A stretch of 64,000 bases of DNA from PGYT01 sp963675055 (GTDB taxonomy: Bacteria > Bacteroidota > Ignavibacteria > Ignavibacteriales > Melioribacteraceae). The notes beneath the pieces are model-generated. The model worked only from the letters and a program-made list of their open reading frames with translations. It was not told where the DNA came from and searched no databases. Of the stretch, positions 26,153 through 34,397 are shown in pieces (position 1 is the first letter of the stretch; each line of letters opens with the position of its first letter). Made by a program: the position numbers and the translations under genes. Location of the stretch: contig CAXXJE010000002.1 in the NCBI GenBank assembly GCA_963675055.2, positions 2,542,001-2,606,000 on the forward strand, given 5' to 3'.

Positions 26153-26692
26153 ATGATTTATTCATTTGTAGCTTTTATTTTTAGTGCCGGTGGTGAACAG
26201 GGCGGATTACTTGACGTTGTTCCGGGTTTGATTTTCTGGACAATAATTACATTTGTTCTCCTGCTGTTTATCCTCGGAAAATTTGCATGGAAACCTATCC
26301 TTAGTTCTCTCAATGAAAGAGAACAGAATATTAAGGATTCACTCGAGAAGGCAGAGAAAGCAAGACTGGATGCAGAGAAAGTTGTTGCGGATAATCAGGC
26401 TAATCTTGCAAAAGCAGAAGAGGAAGCACAGAAGATAATTGCACAAGGCAGGGAGTACTCTGAGAAACTTAAAGAACAAATGCTCGGAGAAAGTAAAGAG
26501 CAGGCAAAGAAAATGATCGACGAAGCAGCCGCTGAAATCGAAAGAAAGAATCAGGAAGCATTCCAGATGTTGAAGCAGCAGATTGCTGATCTTGCTGTGC
26601 AAGCTTCTGAGAAGATCATTAGAGAAAATCTCGATCCTGAAAAACAGAAAGTGATTGTTGAAAAATATTTAGAAGATTTATCGAAGAACTGA
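26153..26692 (+). CDS. atpF: F-type ATP synthase subunit b
   Basis: A 179-residue peripheral-stalk subunit: one N-terminal membrane helix (about 20-42, VPGLIFWTIITFVLLLFILGKF) followed by a long charged Ala/Glu/Lys/Gln coiled coil (about 55-160) that dimerises and contacts delta. Only one b gene is present, so a homodimeric stalk is expected. Confidence 0.94.
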   Translation: MIYSFVAFIFSAGGEQGGLLDVVPGLIFWTIITFVLLLFILGKFAWKPILSSLNEREQNIKDSLEKAEKARLDAEKVVADNQANLAKAEEEAQKIIAQGREYSEKLKEQMLGESKEQAKKMIDEAAAEIERKNQEAFQMLKQQIADLAVQASEKIIRENLDPEKQKVIVEKYLEDLSKN

Positions 26693-26693
26693 A

Positions 26694-27248
26694 ATGGGTA
26701 ATTTAAACGTATCGAACAGGTATGCCGCCGCGTTAATTAATAGCGCCGGAGAAAAGAATGTGCTCGAAGAAGTGTCCGGGGACATGCTCCTGGTTTATAA
26801 TACCCTGCATGGATCGAAAGAACTCAGGAACTGTCTGGCTTCCCCGATTCTTAAGGAGGCTAAGAAAACCGAGATAGTAGAGGCGGTTTTTGCGGATAGA
26901 GTCGGTTCTGATTCGATGAATTTCCTGAGATTTATTGTGGCTAAAAAGAGAGTCGACATACTTACGGATATAGTTAAGCGATTTAATGATATTCGTGATG
27001 AAGAACTTGGTATTGCTGATGCCGAAGTAACTACGGCCTTCGAAGCTGATGAGTCCCAAAAGGATAAACTGAAAACTCAGCTCGAAGAATATACAGGTTC
27101 AAAACTAAGGATGAAGTTCAATATTGATAGTTCTATTATCGGTGGATTCATAGTGAAAATATCCGATAAGGTTATTGATGCTTCTCTGAATAATCAATTA
27201 AAGAAGTTGAAGAAAAAATTGCTTGATGAAAGCGTTTTTTCAAATTAG
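26694..27248 (+). CDS. atpH: F-type ATP synthase subunit delta
   Basis: A 184-residue protein linking the peripheral stalk to F1. An N-terminal helical domain (NRYAAALINSAGEKNVLEEV) and the C-terminal IIGGFIVKISDKVIDASLNNQLKKL motif are typical. It starts one base after the atpF stop, so it is probably translationally coupled. Confidence 0.93.
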   Translation: MGNLNVSNRYAAALINSAGEKNVLEEVSGDMLLVYNTLHGSKELRNCLASPILKEAKKTEIVEAVFADRVGSDSMNFLRFIVAKKRVDILTDIVKRFNDIRDEELGIADAEVTTAFEADESQKDKLKTQLEEYTGSKLRMKFNIDSSIIGGFIVKISDKVIDASLNNQLKKLKKKLLDESVFSN

Positions 27249-27271
27249 TTGAAAACGATTAAGGAATAATC

Positions 27272-28825
27272 ATGGCTGAAGTTAGACCTGATGAAGTGTC
27301 GTCAATTTTAAGAAAACAGTTATCGGGCTTTGATAGCGAAGCAGAAGTTTACGATGTAGGAACGGTTCTGCAGGTTGGTGACGGAATTGCCAGAGTTTAC
27401 GGGTTATCGAATGTGATGGCAAGTGAACTGGTTGAATTCCCGAATGATGTAATAGGAATGGTGCTTAACCTGGAAGAGGATAGTGTTGGTTGTGTTCTGT
27501 TCGGAGACACCACCTTAATTAAGGAAGGTGATACCGTAAAAAGAACCAAAAGACTTGCTTCATTCCCGGTTGGCGATGATATGCTCGGACGTGTTGTTAA
27601 TCCTCTCGGCGAACCTGTTGACGGCAAAGGTGCAATCAATCATGATAAATATATGCCGATTGAGAGAAAGGCTCTTGGTGTTATTGCAAGACAGCCTGTA
27701 ACCGAACCTCTACAGACGGGTATTGCAGCTGTTGATGCTATGATTCCGATCGGCAGGGGACAGAGAGAGTTGATTATCGGCGACCGCCAGACAGGTAAAA
27801 CCGCAGTTGCGATTGATACTATTATAAATCAAAAATATACGCATACCGATGAAGCCAAGGCAGTTGGTGTTAATCCGGTATACTGTGTATATGTTGCGAT
27901 CGGTCAGAAAGATTCTACGGTTGCGCAGGTTGTTGCGAAGCTTGAACAGACCGGAGCAATGGAATACACAACAGTTGTTTCCTCACCGGCATCTTCACCT
28001 GCACCGATGCAGTATATTGCCCCTTATGCAGGCGCTACGCTTGGCGAGCATTTCAGGGATAACGGAAAACATGCTCTTGTAATATACGATGACCTCTCGA
28101 AACAAGCGGTTGCTTACAGGGAACTCGCTCTTCTGCTTAGAAGGCCTCCCGGTCGTGAAGCTTATCCGGGTGACGTATTCTATCTTCACTCAAGACTGCT
28201 TGAGCGTGCTTCGAAACTTAATGACAATCTGGGCGGCGGTAGTTTAACAGCACTCCCGATTATCGAAACGCAGCAGGGAGATGTTTCAGCTTACATCCCG
28301 ACAAATGTTATTTCGATTACAGATGGTCAGATCTACCTTGAGCCGAATTTGTTTAATGCGGGTGTCAGACCGGCTATTAACGTTGGTATATCCGTATCTC
28401 GTGTGGGTGGTAATGCCCAAATTAAAGCCATGAAGAAGGTTGCCGGATCTCTCAAACTTGATCTTGCACAGTACAGAGAGCTTGCAGCGTTCGCGAAGTT
28501 TGGCTCCGATTTGGACAAATCTACTCAAAGAACTCTTGCAAAAGGTGAAAGACTTGTTGAATTGCTTAAGCAGGGTCAATACGCGCCGGTTCCGGTTGAG
28601 AGACAGGTTGTCAGCGTATATGCCGGTACTCAGGGATATCTTGAATCCGTACCAGTATCGGATGTAAAGAGATTTGAAAAAGAATTGCTTGAATTTGTTG
28701 ATGTAAATTATAGTGAAATATATACGGAAATCAGAGAAAAGAAAGTACTTGGCGATGAACTGGTCGAGAAAATTAAGAAAGCTATCGACGAGTTTTTAGG
28801 CAAATTTACAAGATCGGAAGTATAG
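27272..28825 (+). CDS. atpA: F-type ATP synthase subunit alpha
   Basis: A 517-residue non-catalytic nucleotide-binding subunit of F1. The P-loop GDRQTGKTA (about 171-179), the arginine-finger region VISITDGQIYLE and SVSRVGGNAQ, and the C-terminal helical domain are all present. Length matches the family. It is followed by a hairpin before atpG. No beta (atpD) or epsilon (atpC) gene lies in this window. Confidence 0.96.
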   Translation: MAEVRPDEVSSILRKQLSGFDSEAEVYDVGTVLQVGDGIARVYGLSNVMASELVEFPNDVIGMVLNLEEDSVGCVLFGDTTLIKEGDTVKRTKRLASFPVGDDMLGRVVNPLGEPVDGKGAINHDKYMPIERKALGVIARQPVTEPLQTGIAAVDAMIPIGRGQRELIIGDRQTGKTAVAIDTIINQKYTHTDEAKAVGVNPVYCVYVAIGQKDSTVAQVVAKLEQTGAMEYTTVVSSPASSPAPMQYIAPYAGATLGEHFRDNGKHALVIYDDLSKQAVAYRELALLLRRPPGREAYPGDVFYLHSRLLERASKLNDNLGGGSLTALPIIETQQGDVSAYIPTNVISITDGQIYLEPNLFNAGVRPAINVGISVSRVGGNAQIKAMKKVAGSLKLDLAQYRELAAFAKFGSDLDKSTQRTLAKGERLVELLKQGQYAPVPVERQVVSVYAGTQGYLESVPVSDVKRFEKELLEFVDVNYSEIYTEIREKKVLGDELVEKIKKAIDEFLGKFTRSEV

Positions 28826-28853
28826 AGTTAATCGATTATATAAATTGTTTTCG

Positions 28854-28896
28854 CCAATATCGGATGTACTTTTTATCTGATATTGGTTTTTGTTTG
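28854..28896 (+). terminator. Hairpin between atpA and atpG
   Basis: CCAATATC (28854-28861) pairs with GATATTGG (28879-28886), followed directly by TTTTTGTTTG. It has the form of a Rho-independent terminator inside the ATP synthase operon, just before the gamma gene (start 28913). It may lower gamma expression relative to alpha. Confidence 0.65.
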
Positions 28897-28912
28897 TTAT
28901 AGGAATTTAATT

Positions 28913-29797
28913 ATGGCAACATTAAGAGATATTAAAAACAGGATTACGGGTGTAAAAAACACCCAGCAGATCACCAAAGCTATGAAGATGGTGGCTGCTG
29001 CCAGGCTGCGTAAAGCTCAGGATAATATGATTAATGCCAAGCCATATTCAAGAAAAGTTGAAGAGGTTTTGAATAACCTGTTTACAGTTGAAAAGAATGT
29101 GCCGAATCCACTTCTTATTGAAAGGGAAGTTGAGAATGTGGCAATGATCATTGTTACTTCGGATAGAGGTTTGTGCGGTGGATTTAATGTCAATGTGATA
29201 AGGGCGGCGGAAGATTTAATTAAAGAAGAGTATTCGGATTATAACAACAACGGCAATCTTTCTTTATACTGTGCCGGTAAAAGAGGCTTTGAGCATTTTT
29301 CGAAAAGGAAATATACTGTCGCCCAAGGTTATCCGGGTATTTTCTCCGACTTAAAATTTGATTTTGCATCCAAACTGATGACGGACCTGACAAGTAAATT
29401 TGTTTCCGGCGAATATGACAAGGTTATTGTTGTTTACAACCAGTTTAAGTCAGTGTCACAGCAGACAGTTACTGTTAAACAACTTCTTCCGTTTTCTGTT
29501 GAAGAACCGGAAGAACAGGTTAGCACAAACATTGCAGAATATATTTATGAACCGGATAAGATTAGTATAATTAACAATCTGCTGCCTAAACATTTGAATG
29601 CACAGATGTGGACTGTACTATTGAATTCTTATGCTGCCGAACTTGGCGCACGTATGACGGCTATGGATATGGCTACGGAAAACGCCAAGGAATTAATTAG
29701 AACTTTACAGATTACATATAATAAGGAAAGACAAGCTTCTATTACCAACGAAATCCTGGAAATTGTTTCAGGCGCTAACGCATTAAAAGAAGCTTAA
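28913..29797 (+). CDS. atpG: F-type ATP synthase subunit gamma
   Basis: A 294-residue central-shaft subunit. The N-terminal helix MATLRDIKNRITGVKNTQQI with TKAMKMVAAARLRKAQ and the C-terminal TENAKELIRTLQITYNKERQASITNEILEI helix are classic. A further in-frame ATG at 28883 would add ten residues not found in the family and lies within the atpA-atpG hairpin, so the start at 28913 is chosen. In Chlorobi-type genomes atpDC is often encoded elsewhere, which fits its absence here. Confidence 0.94.
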   Translation: MATLRDIKNRITGVKNTQQITKAMKMVAAARLRKAQDNMINAKPYSRKVEEVLNNLFTVEKNVPNPLLIEREVENVAMIIVTSDRGLCGGFNVNVIRAAEDLIKEEYSDYNNNGNLSLYCAGKRGFEHFSKRKYTVAQGYPGIFSDLKFDFASKLMTDLTSKFVSGEYDKVIVVYNQFKSVSQQTVTVKQLLPFSVEEPEEQVSTNIAEYIYEPDKISIINNLLPKHLNAQMWTVLLNSYAAELGARMTAMDMATENAKELIRTLQITYNKERQASITNEILEIVSGANALKEA

Positions 29798-29806
29798 ATA
29801 ATTTGG

Positions 29807-29838
29807 TTTGAATAGAATAACCAAATTTGTTATCTTCC
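29807..29838 (+). promoter_or_regulatory. Candidate Bacteroidota-type promoter before ffh
   Basis: TTTG at 29807-29810, exactly 20 bases, then TATCTTCC at 29831-29838. The spacing is exact and the -7 box matches its first, second, fifth and sixth bases. It would give a short leader before the ATG at 29856 and separates ffh and the translation genes from the ATP synthase operon. Confidence 0.45.
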
Positions 29839-29855
29839 TTGGAATTTAAGGTACT

Positions 29856-31190
29856 ATGTTAGAAGACCTGACCCTAAAACTTGATAAGGCCCTGAAGAAA
29901 ATTACAGGACAGGGCAGGCTGACTGAAGAGAATATTTCCGATACGTTACGGGAAATTCGACGTGTTCTTTTAGATGCTGATGTTAATTACAAGGTCGCGA
30001 AGAAATTCATCGACGATGTTAAAGAACGTGCTCTCGGACGAGAGGTACTGGCTTCAGTTACTCCCGGTCAATTGATCACAAAAATTATTTATGATGAACT
30101 GACAATTTTGATGGGAGGCAGTAATGCTGAACTTGCTCTTAATCCGTCAGGACCGACTGTAATACTTATGGTCGGTTTACAGGGATCAGGTAAGACGACT
30201 TTCAGTGCAAAGCTGGCTAAACACCTTTCCGGACTGAAGCGAAATGTTCTTTTAACTGCAGCTGATATTTACCGTCCGGCAGCAATCGACCAACTGAAAA
30301 CCCTGGGAAAACAAATTGGTATTCCGGTGTTTTCTATCGATGGCTCTAAGGATGCGGTGAAAATTGCCTCCGAATCAGTGGCTTATGCTAAGGAGAATGG
30401 ATTAAACACCGTAATCATTGATACCGCAGGTCGTTTACATGTTGATGATGACCTGATGGAAGAGGTTAGAGCAATTAAGGCAAAAGTGAATCCGACTGAG
30501 ACCTTATTTGTTGTTGATTCCATGACCGGTCAGGATGCTGTTAATTCGGCAAAAGCCTTTCACGACAGTGTCGATTTTAATGGAGTTGTTCTTACAAAAC
30601 TTGATGGCGATACTCGCGGCGGATGTGCGCTTTCGATAAAAGCTGTTGTCGAAAAACCGATTAAATTTGTTAGTCTCGGCGAAAAACTCGACTCAATGGA
30701 ACTGTTTCATCCGGATCGTATGGCCTCGAGAATTCTGGGCAAAGGTGATGTGGTTTCACTCGTTGAGAAGGCTCAGGCAACAATTGATCAGAAAGATGCA
30801 GAGGATCTTGAGAAAAAGCTTCTTGAAAATAAATTTGATTTTGACGATTTCTTGAAGCAGATTAAGATGATAAAAAAAATGGGGTCAATAAAATCCCTGA
30901 TTGGGATGATTCCCGGCATTAGTTCGCAGGTTAAAGATGCCGACATAGATGAGAAACAGTTCGTGAAAGTAGAGGCGATTATTTACTCTATGACGCGGCA
31001 GGAGCGAGGTAATCCTAAAGTACTTAACGGAAGCCGAAGGAAAAGGATTGCAAGGGGCAGCGGAAACTCGATTCAGGATGTAAACAGACTGATCAAGCAG
31101 TTCAATGAAATGCAGAAAATGATCAAGATGTTTAAATCGAAAGGCGGAAAGAATTTAATGAGAAATAATAAGAATTTGAAATTTAATTAA
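29856..31190 (+). CDS. ffh: Signal recognition particle GTPase
   Basis: A 444-residue SRP54 protein that binds 4.5S RNA and signal sequences of nascent membrane proteins and docks with FtsY. The N domain (about 1-90) is followed by the G domain with P-loop GLQGSGKT (107-114), DTAGRLH (G3) and TKLDGDTRGG (G4). The methionine-rich M domain (from ~330) contains the RNA-binding stretch with GSRRKRIARGSG. It leads a group of translation genes on the same strand. Confidence 0.96.
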   Translation: MLEDLTLKLDKALKKITGQGRLTEENISDTLREIRRVLLDADVNYKVAKKFIDDVKERALGREVLASVTPGQLITKIIYDELTILMGGSNAELALNPSGPTVILMVGLQGSGKTTFSAKLAKHLSGLKRNVLLTAADIYRPAAIDQLKTLGKQIGIPVFSIDGSKDAVKIASESVAYAKENGLNTVIIDTAGRLHVDDDLMEEVRAIKAKVNPTETLFVVDSMTGQDAVNSAKAFHDSVDFNGVVLTKLDGDTRGGCALSIKAVVEKPIKFVSLGEKLDSMELFHPDRMASRILGKGDVVSLVEKAQATIDQKDAEDLEKKLLENKFDFDDFLKQIKMIKKMGSIKSLIGMIPGISSQVKDADIDEKQFVKVEAIIYSMTRQERGNPKVLNGSRRKRIARGSGNSIQDVNRLIKQFNEMQKMIKMFKSKGGKNLMRNNKNLKFN

Positions 31191-31217
31191 TTATTACTAT
31201 ATAGGAGGTAAAGATAA

Positions 31218-31685
31218 TTGGCTGTTAAGCTTAGATTAAAACGTATGGGTAAGAAAAGACAACCTATTTATAAAGTTGTCGCTGCCGATGTCAGGTCGCC
31301 GAGAGACGGGAAATTCATAGAAGCAATTGGTTTGTATAATCCTAAGACAGATCCCGCGACGATTGATATTAGTGAAGAAAGAGCTCTGTATTGGCTTGGA
31401 GTTGGTGCGCAACCTACTGAGACAGTTAAGAATCTTTTGTCTAAAAAAGGTATATTACTAAAAAAAGAATTAATAAAACGCGGTTTGTCCGAAGCTGAAG
31501 TTGAAGCTAAGCTTACTGAATGGAATAAAGTACAGGAAGTAAAACTGGCAGATGCGTTAAAGAAAAAAGAAGAAGCTAAAAAAGCAAAAGCGAAAAAATC
31601 CGAAAAAGTAGAAGAAAGTGCTGCGGAAGTGAAGGGCGCTGCTTCTGATAATGCTGAAACAGAAGAAAAATCTTCTGAAGAATAA
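31218..31685 (+). CDS. rpsP: 30S ribosomal protein S16
   Basis: A 155-residue ribosomal protein. The S16 core (AVKLRLKRMGKKRQPIYKVV, then GLYNPKTDPATI) fills residues 1-85. A ~65-residue Lys/Glu/Ala-rich tail follows, longer than in Proteobacteria but known in Bacteroidota-type S16. The start is TTG at 31218, fixed by the invariant AVK start of the family, with a strong AGGAGG site 9-10 bases upstream. Confidence 0.93.
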   Translation: MAVKLRLKRMGKKRQPIYKVVAADVRSPRDGKFIEAIGLYNPKTDPATIDISEERALYWLGVGAQPTETVKNLLSKKGILLKKELIKRGLSEAEVEAKLTEWNKVQEVKLADALKKKEEAKKAKAKKSEKVEESAAEVKGAASDNAETEEKSSEE

Positions 31686-31755
31686 TTAATTCTGATTTAG
31701 TGTTTGCACTTACAATAATATGTGCCCTTTTTAACAACAGTTAAAAGGTATTCTC

Positions 31756-31989
31756 ATGAAGGAATTTATTGAATTCATCGCGAAACACCTTGTCGACGCT
31801 CCCGACAGTGTCAGTATCGAGGAAGTGATTCCAAATGACAAAACAGTGGAATTAACACTGAAGGTTGGCGAGGATGATGTAGGCAAAGTAATTGGCAAAC
31901 AAGGTAAAACAGCCCAGGCTATGAGAACCTTATTAACCGCTATTGCGGCCAAGGATGGCAAGCGGGCAATACTGAAAATACTTGATTAA
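31756..31989 (+). CDS. khpA: KH-domain RNA-binding protein KhpA
   Basis: A 77-residue protein made of one KH domain with the G-x-x-G loop in GKVIGKQGKTAQAMRTLL (about 45-62). KhpA proteins bind RNA, often with KhpB, and affect cell size and ribosome-related processes. The position between rpsP and rimM is the normal one. Confidence 0.92.
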   Translation: MKEFIEFIAKHLVDAPDSVSIEEVIPNDKTVELTLKVGEDDVGKVIGKQGKTAQAMRTLLTAIAAKDGKRAILKILD

Positions 31990-32006
31990 TTATCTTACAA
32001 AACGAT

Positions 32007-32525
32007 TTGCATGATTATTACTTAATCGGTGAGATTAAATCAGGTTTTGACGATGAGGGATATGTTGTTGTTTATTCCTATTCGGATTTTATTGATCGTT
32101 TTTTTGATTTAGAATTTGTTTTCATTGAAATTTTTGGTGTTATTAAAAGGTTGTTTGTCGATCGGGTGGAATTATCCGGCGATAATGTGCTGATTAAATT
32201 CAGGAATTTCGACAACCGGGAAATTGTGAAACCGTTGTTTGGCTGTAAACTCTATGTGGATGAGGATAATGCCGTCGAACTTGAACCGGACAGTTTTTTT
32301 ATTCACAATCTGATCGGCTGCAAAGTCTATTTTAATAACACGTTCTTTGGAGAAGTTGTTGATCTTCTGCCTTTGGAATCCAATGATGTTTACGTCATTC
32401 AGGATTCTAATAAAGAGGAGCATTTAGTTCCGGCTGTTAAGGATTATATTAAATCAGTCGATATTGATGCGAAAAGAGTAGAACTGGTTCACGATTGGAA
32501 TTCCATGTTTTATGATGAGGATTGA
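32007..32525 (+). CDS. rimM: Ribosome maturation factor RimM
   Basis: A 172-residue 30S assembly factor that binds S19. The opening YYLIGEIKSGFDDEGYVVV matches the family N-terminal barrel. The C-terminal PRC-barrel is visible as LIGCKVYFNNTFFGEVVDLLP, then EEHLVPAVKDYIKSVDIDAKRVEL. The core is divergent but position between khpA and trmD settles the call. The start is TTG at 32007; the nearby ATG at 32011 is out of frame. Confidence 0.88.
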   Translation: MHDYYLIGEIKSGFDDEGYVVVYSYSDFIDRFFDLEFVFIEIFGVIKRLFVDRVELSGDNVLIKFRNFDNREIVKPLFGCKLYVDEDNAVELEPDSFFIHNLIGCKVYFNNTFFGEVVDLLPLESNDVYVIQDSNKEEHLVPAVKDYIKSVDIDAKRVELVHDWNSMFYDED

Positions 32526-33195
32526 TATAATATCATCCGTGCCCGATCTTTTATACAGCCCTCTGAATACAAGTATCGTTAAGAGAGCGCAGGATAAAAA
32601 AAAGGTCGAAATTGTTGTTCATAATTTGCGTGATTACTCGAACAACAAGCACAAGCAGATTGACGATAAACCTTTCGGTGGCGGAGCAGGAATGCTGTTG
32701 AAACCGGAACCGTTCTTTGAATGTATTGAAAAATTATTAAGTGAAAGAGACTATGATCAGATAATTTTCACTACGCCTCGCGGCAAGTTGTTTAATCAGA
32801 ATACTGCAAAACGTTTTTCACTTAAAAAAAATATTATAATTATCGCAGGTCATTATAAAGGTGTTGATGAACGGGTAATTCAAAAATTCGTAGACTATGA
32901 ATTGTCCATCGGAAATTTTGTTCTCAGCGGAGGGGAGCTCCCGGCGCTGATGGTTGTTGATGCCGTTGTTAGATTGATTCCGGGTGTACTGAATGATAGT
33001 GAATCCGCTCTAAAAGATTCACTTATTGACGGAGAAAAAATCGAAGCTCCGTTTTATACGAGACCTGCAGAATATATGGGATTGAAAGTTCCCGAAGTTC
33101 TTTTGACCGGTAATACAAAAGTAATTGATGACTGGAAAGAAGAACAATCGATTAAGTTGACAGAGAAATGGAAAAAAATAAATTCTTTGGAGTAA
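32512..33195 (+). CDS. trmD: tRNA (guanine-N1)-methyltransferase TrmD
   Basis: A 227-residue SPOUT methyltransferase making m1G37 in tRNAs, which prevents +1 frameshifts. Marks are MRIDIISSVPDL, DDKPFGGGAGMLLKPEP, IIAGHYKGVDERV, and the knotted AdoMet site LSIGNFVLSGGELPALMV. It overlaps rimM by 14 bases. The start is 32512 or the adjacent ATG at 32515. Confidence 0.95.
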   Translation: MMRIDIISSVPDLLYSPLNTSIVKRAQDKKKVEIVVHNLRDYSNNKHKQIDDKPFGGGAGMLLKPEPFFECIEKLLSERDYDQIIFTTPRGKLFNQNTAKRFSLKKNIIIIAGHYKGVDERVIQKFVDYELSIGNFVLSGGELPALMVVDAVVRLIPGVLNDSESALKDSLIDGEKIEAPFYTRPAEYMGLKVPEVLLTGNTKVIDDWKEEQSIKLTEKWKKINSLE

Positions 33196-33198
33196 GAA

Positions 33199-33546
33199 AT
33201 GGACAAAATAAAAGAACTGTTAGGTGAAGAGGTAAGAACCGATTTGCCGAAATTCAAATCAGGTGACAGGATTCGGGTTCACGTACGAGTAATTGAAGGT
33301 GATAAGGAAAGAATTCAGCCTTTCGAAGGTGATGTGATTGCGATTAAAGGAAGTGGTGTTCGTAAAACTTTCATGGTTCGTAAAATTGCCAGCGGCGTTG
33401 GTGTTGAAAGAATATTCCCTTATAATTCTCCTAAAATCGCTAAAGTAGATCTTATCAGAGAAGGTAAAGTAAGAAGAGCTAAGCTTTATTATCTCCGAGG
33501 TCTCTCCGGTAAGGCAGCGAGAATTAAAGATAAGAACCTTAGATAA
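33199..33546 (+). CDS. rplS: 50S ribosomal protein L19
   Basis: A 115-residue protein at the 30S-50S interface. GDRIRVHVRVIEGDKERIQ, FEGDVIAIKGSG, VGVERIFPYNSPKI and KVRRAKLYYLRGLSGKAARI all match the family. It is the last gene of the rpsP-khpA-rimM-trmD-rplS series, followed by a terminator. Confidence 0.96.
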   Translation: MDKIKELLGEEVRTDLPKFKSGDRIRVHVRVIEGDKERIQPFEGDVIAIKGSGVRKTFMVRKIASGVGVERIFPYNSPKIAKVDLIREGKVRRAKLYYLRGLSGKAARIKDKNLR

Positions 33547-33555
33547 AAGTTCATC

Positions 33556-33582
33556 AAAAGCCGCTGATGAAGCGGCTTTTTA
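33556..33582 (+). terminator. Rho-independent terminator after rplS
   Basis: AAAAGCCGCT (33556-33565) pairs with AGCGGCTTTT (33571-33580) around a five-base loop and continues into T residues. It ends the translation-gene operon. Confidence 0.88.
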
Positions 33583-33600
33583 GTTTTAAAAGGAATTAAA

Positions 33601-34359
33601 ATGAATATCTATTTCCCGGCGAATATTTACAGTGCATTGCTTGGTCTGTATCTGCCAGATGATATTAAGGAAAATATTGAAATACTCCCATCCTCGATGA
33701 TAACTGCCAAGGTTACAGAGGATGATGAATCAATCGGATTAATTCCGACAATGGATTTGATTAAATCCAAAGATCTGAAAATCAGTAAAAAGATTTCACT
33801 TTCATTTGACGGAGCGTTATCGCAATCATATTTATACTTTGTACCGGAGCAGAATAAGTTCGATAAAATCCTGATGCGTGGTGATGTAACATCAAATGAG
33901 ATTATACTTTCGAAGATACTGTTTAAGGAGCGCTTTGATCTGAATCCGGAATTAGTACTCGATACGTCAGATGTTTCAATTGATGAGCAAAACTATCTGA
34001 TTGCCGGACAGGATAATAATGAATTACTTGTTAAGCATAACGGTGTAAGCTTTGCTGATCAGATGGCGGAATTTCTTGACTTTCCTTATGTTAATTTCGT
34101 TCTTGCCTCGCAGCAGGAATCTGCTATTGAGACTATTTCAAATGGATTAGAGGATGTTGATAAGAAGATTGACGAGAATATAGTTTTACTGTTGGACAAA
34201 ATTCAACTCCCGGCGGAATTCAGCAAGTATTTATCAGAAAATATCGATACGATTTATTTCGAGATGACAGACAACGAAGTTGAAGGATTACATGAACTAT
34301 TGAAGTTGCCGTTTTACCATGGGATAGTTGATGATATGATAGAATTAAATTTGGTATAA
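33601..34359 (+). CDS. MqnA-like / binding-protein-fold protein
   Basis: A 252-residue cytoplasmic protein without a signal peptide. The order of segments recalls MqnA/MqnD and other type II binding-protein folds: an N-terminal Ala/Thr/Asp lobe (SSMITAKVTEDDESIGLIPTM), a central ILMRGDVTSNEIILSKILFKE crossover similar to the S/T-S-x-x-L-x-K-x-L-L of MqnA, and SFADQMAEFLDFPYVNFVLAS, like the W-x-x-x-T-G-L-P-F-V-x-A pattern. MqnA makes the futalosine precursor of menaquinone. The match is remote and no other futalosine-pathway gene is nearby, so function is left open. Confidence 0.45.
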   Translation: MNIYFPANIYSALLGLYLPDDIKENIEILPSSMITAKVTEDDESIGLIPTMDLIKSKDLKISKKISLSFDGALSQSYLYFVPEQNKFDKILMRGDVTSNEIILSKILFKERFDLNPELVLDTSDVSIDEQNYLIAGQDNNELLVKHNGVSFADQMAEFLDFPYVNFVLASQQESAIETISNGLEDVDKKIDENIVLLLDKIQLPAEFSKYLSENIDTIYFEMTDNEVEGLHELLKLPFYHGIVDDMIELNLV

Positions 34360-34397
34360 ACGGGGTCCGGACATAAATGCCCGGACCTACAAAATAA

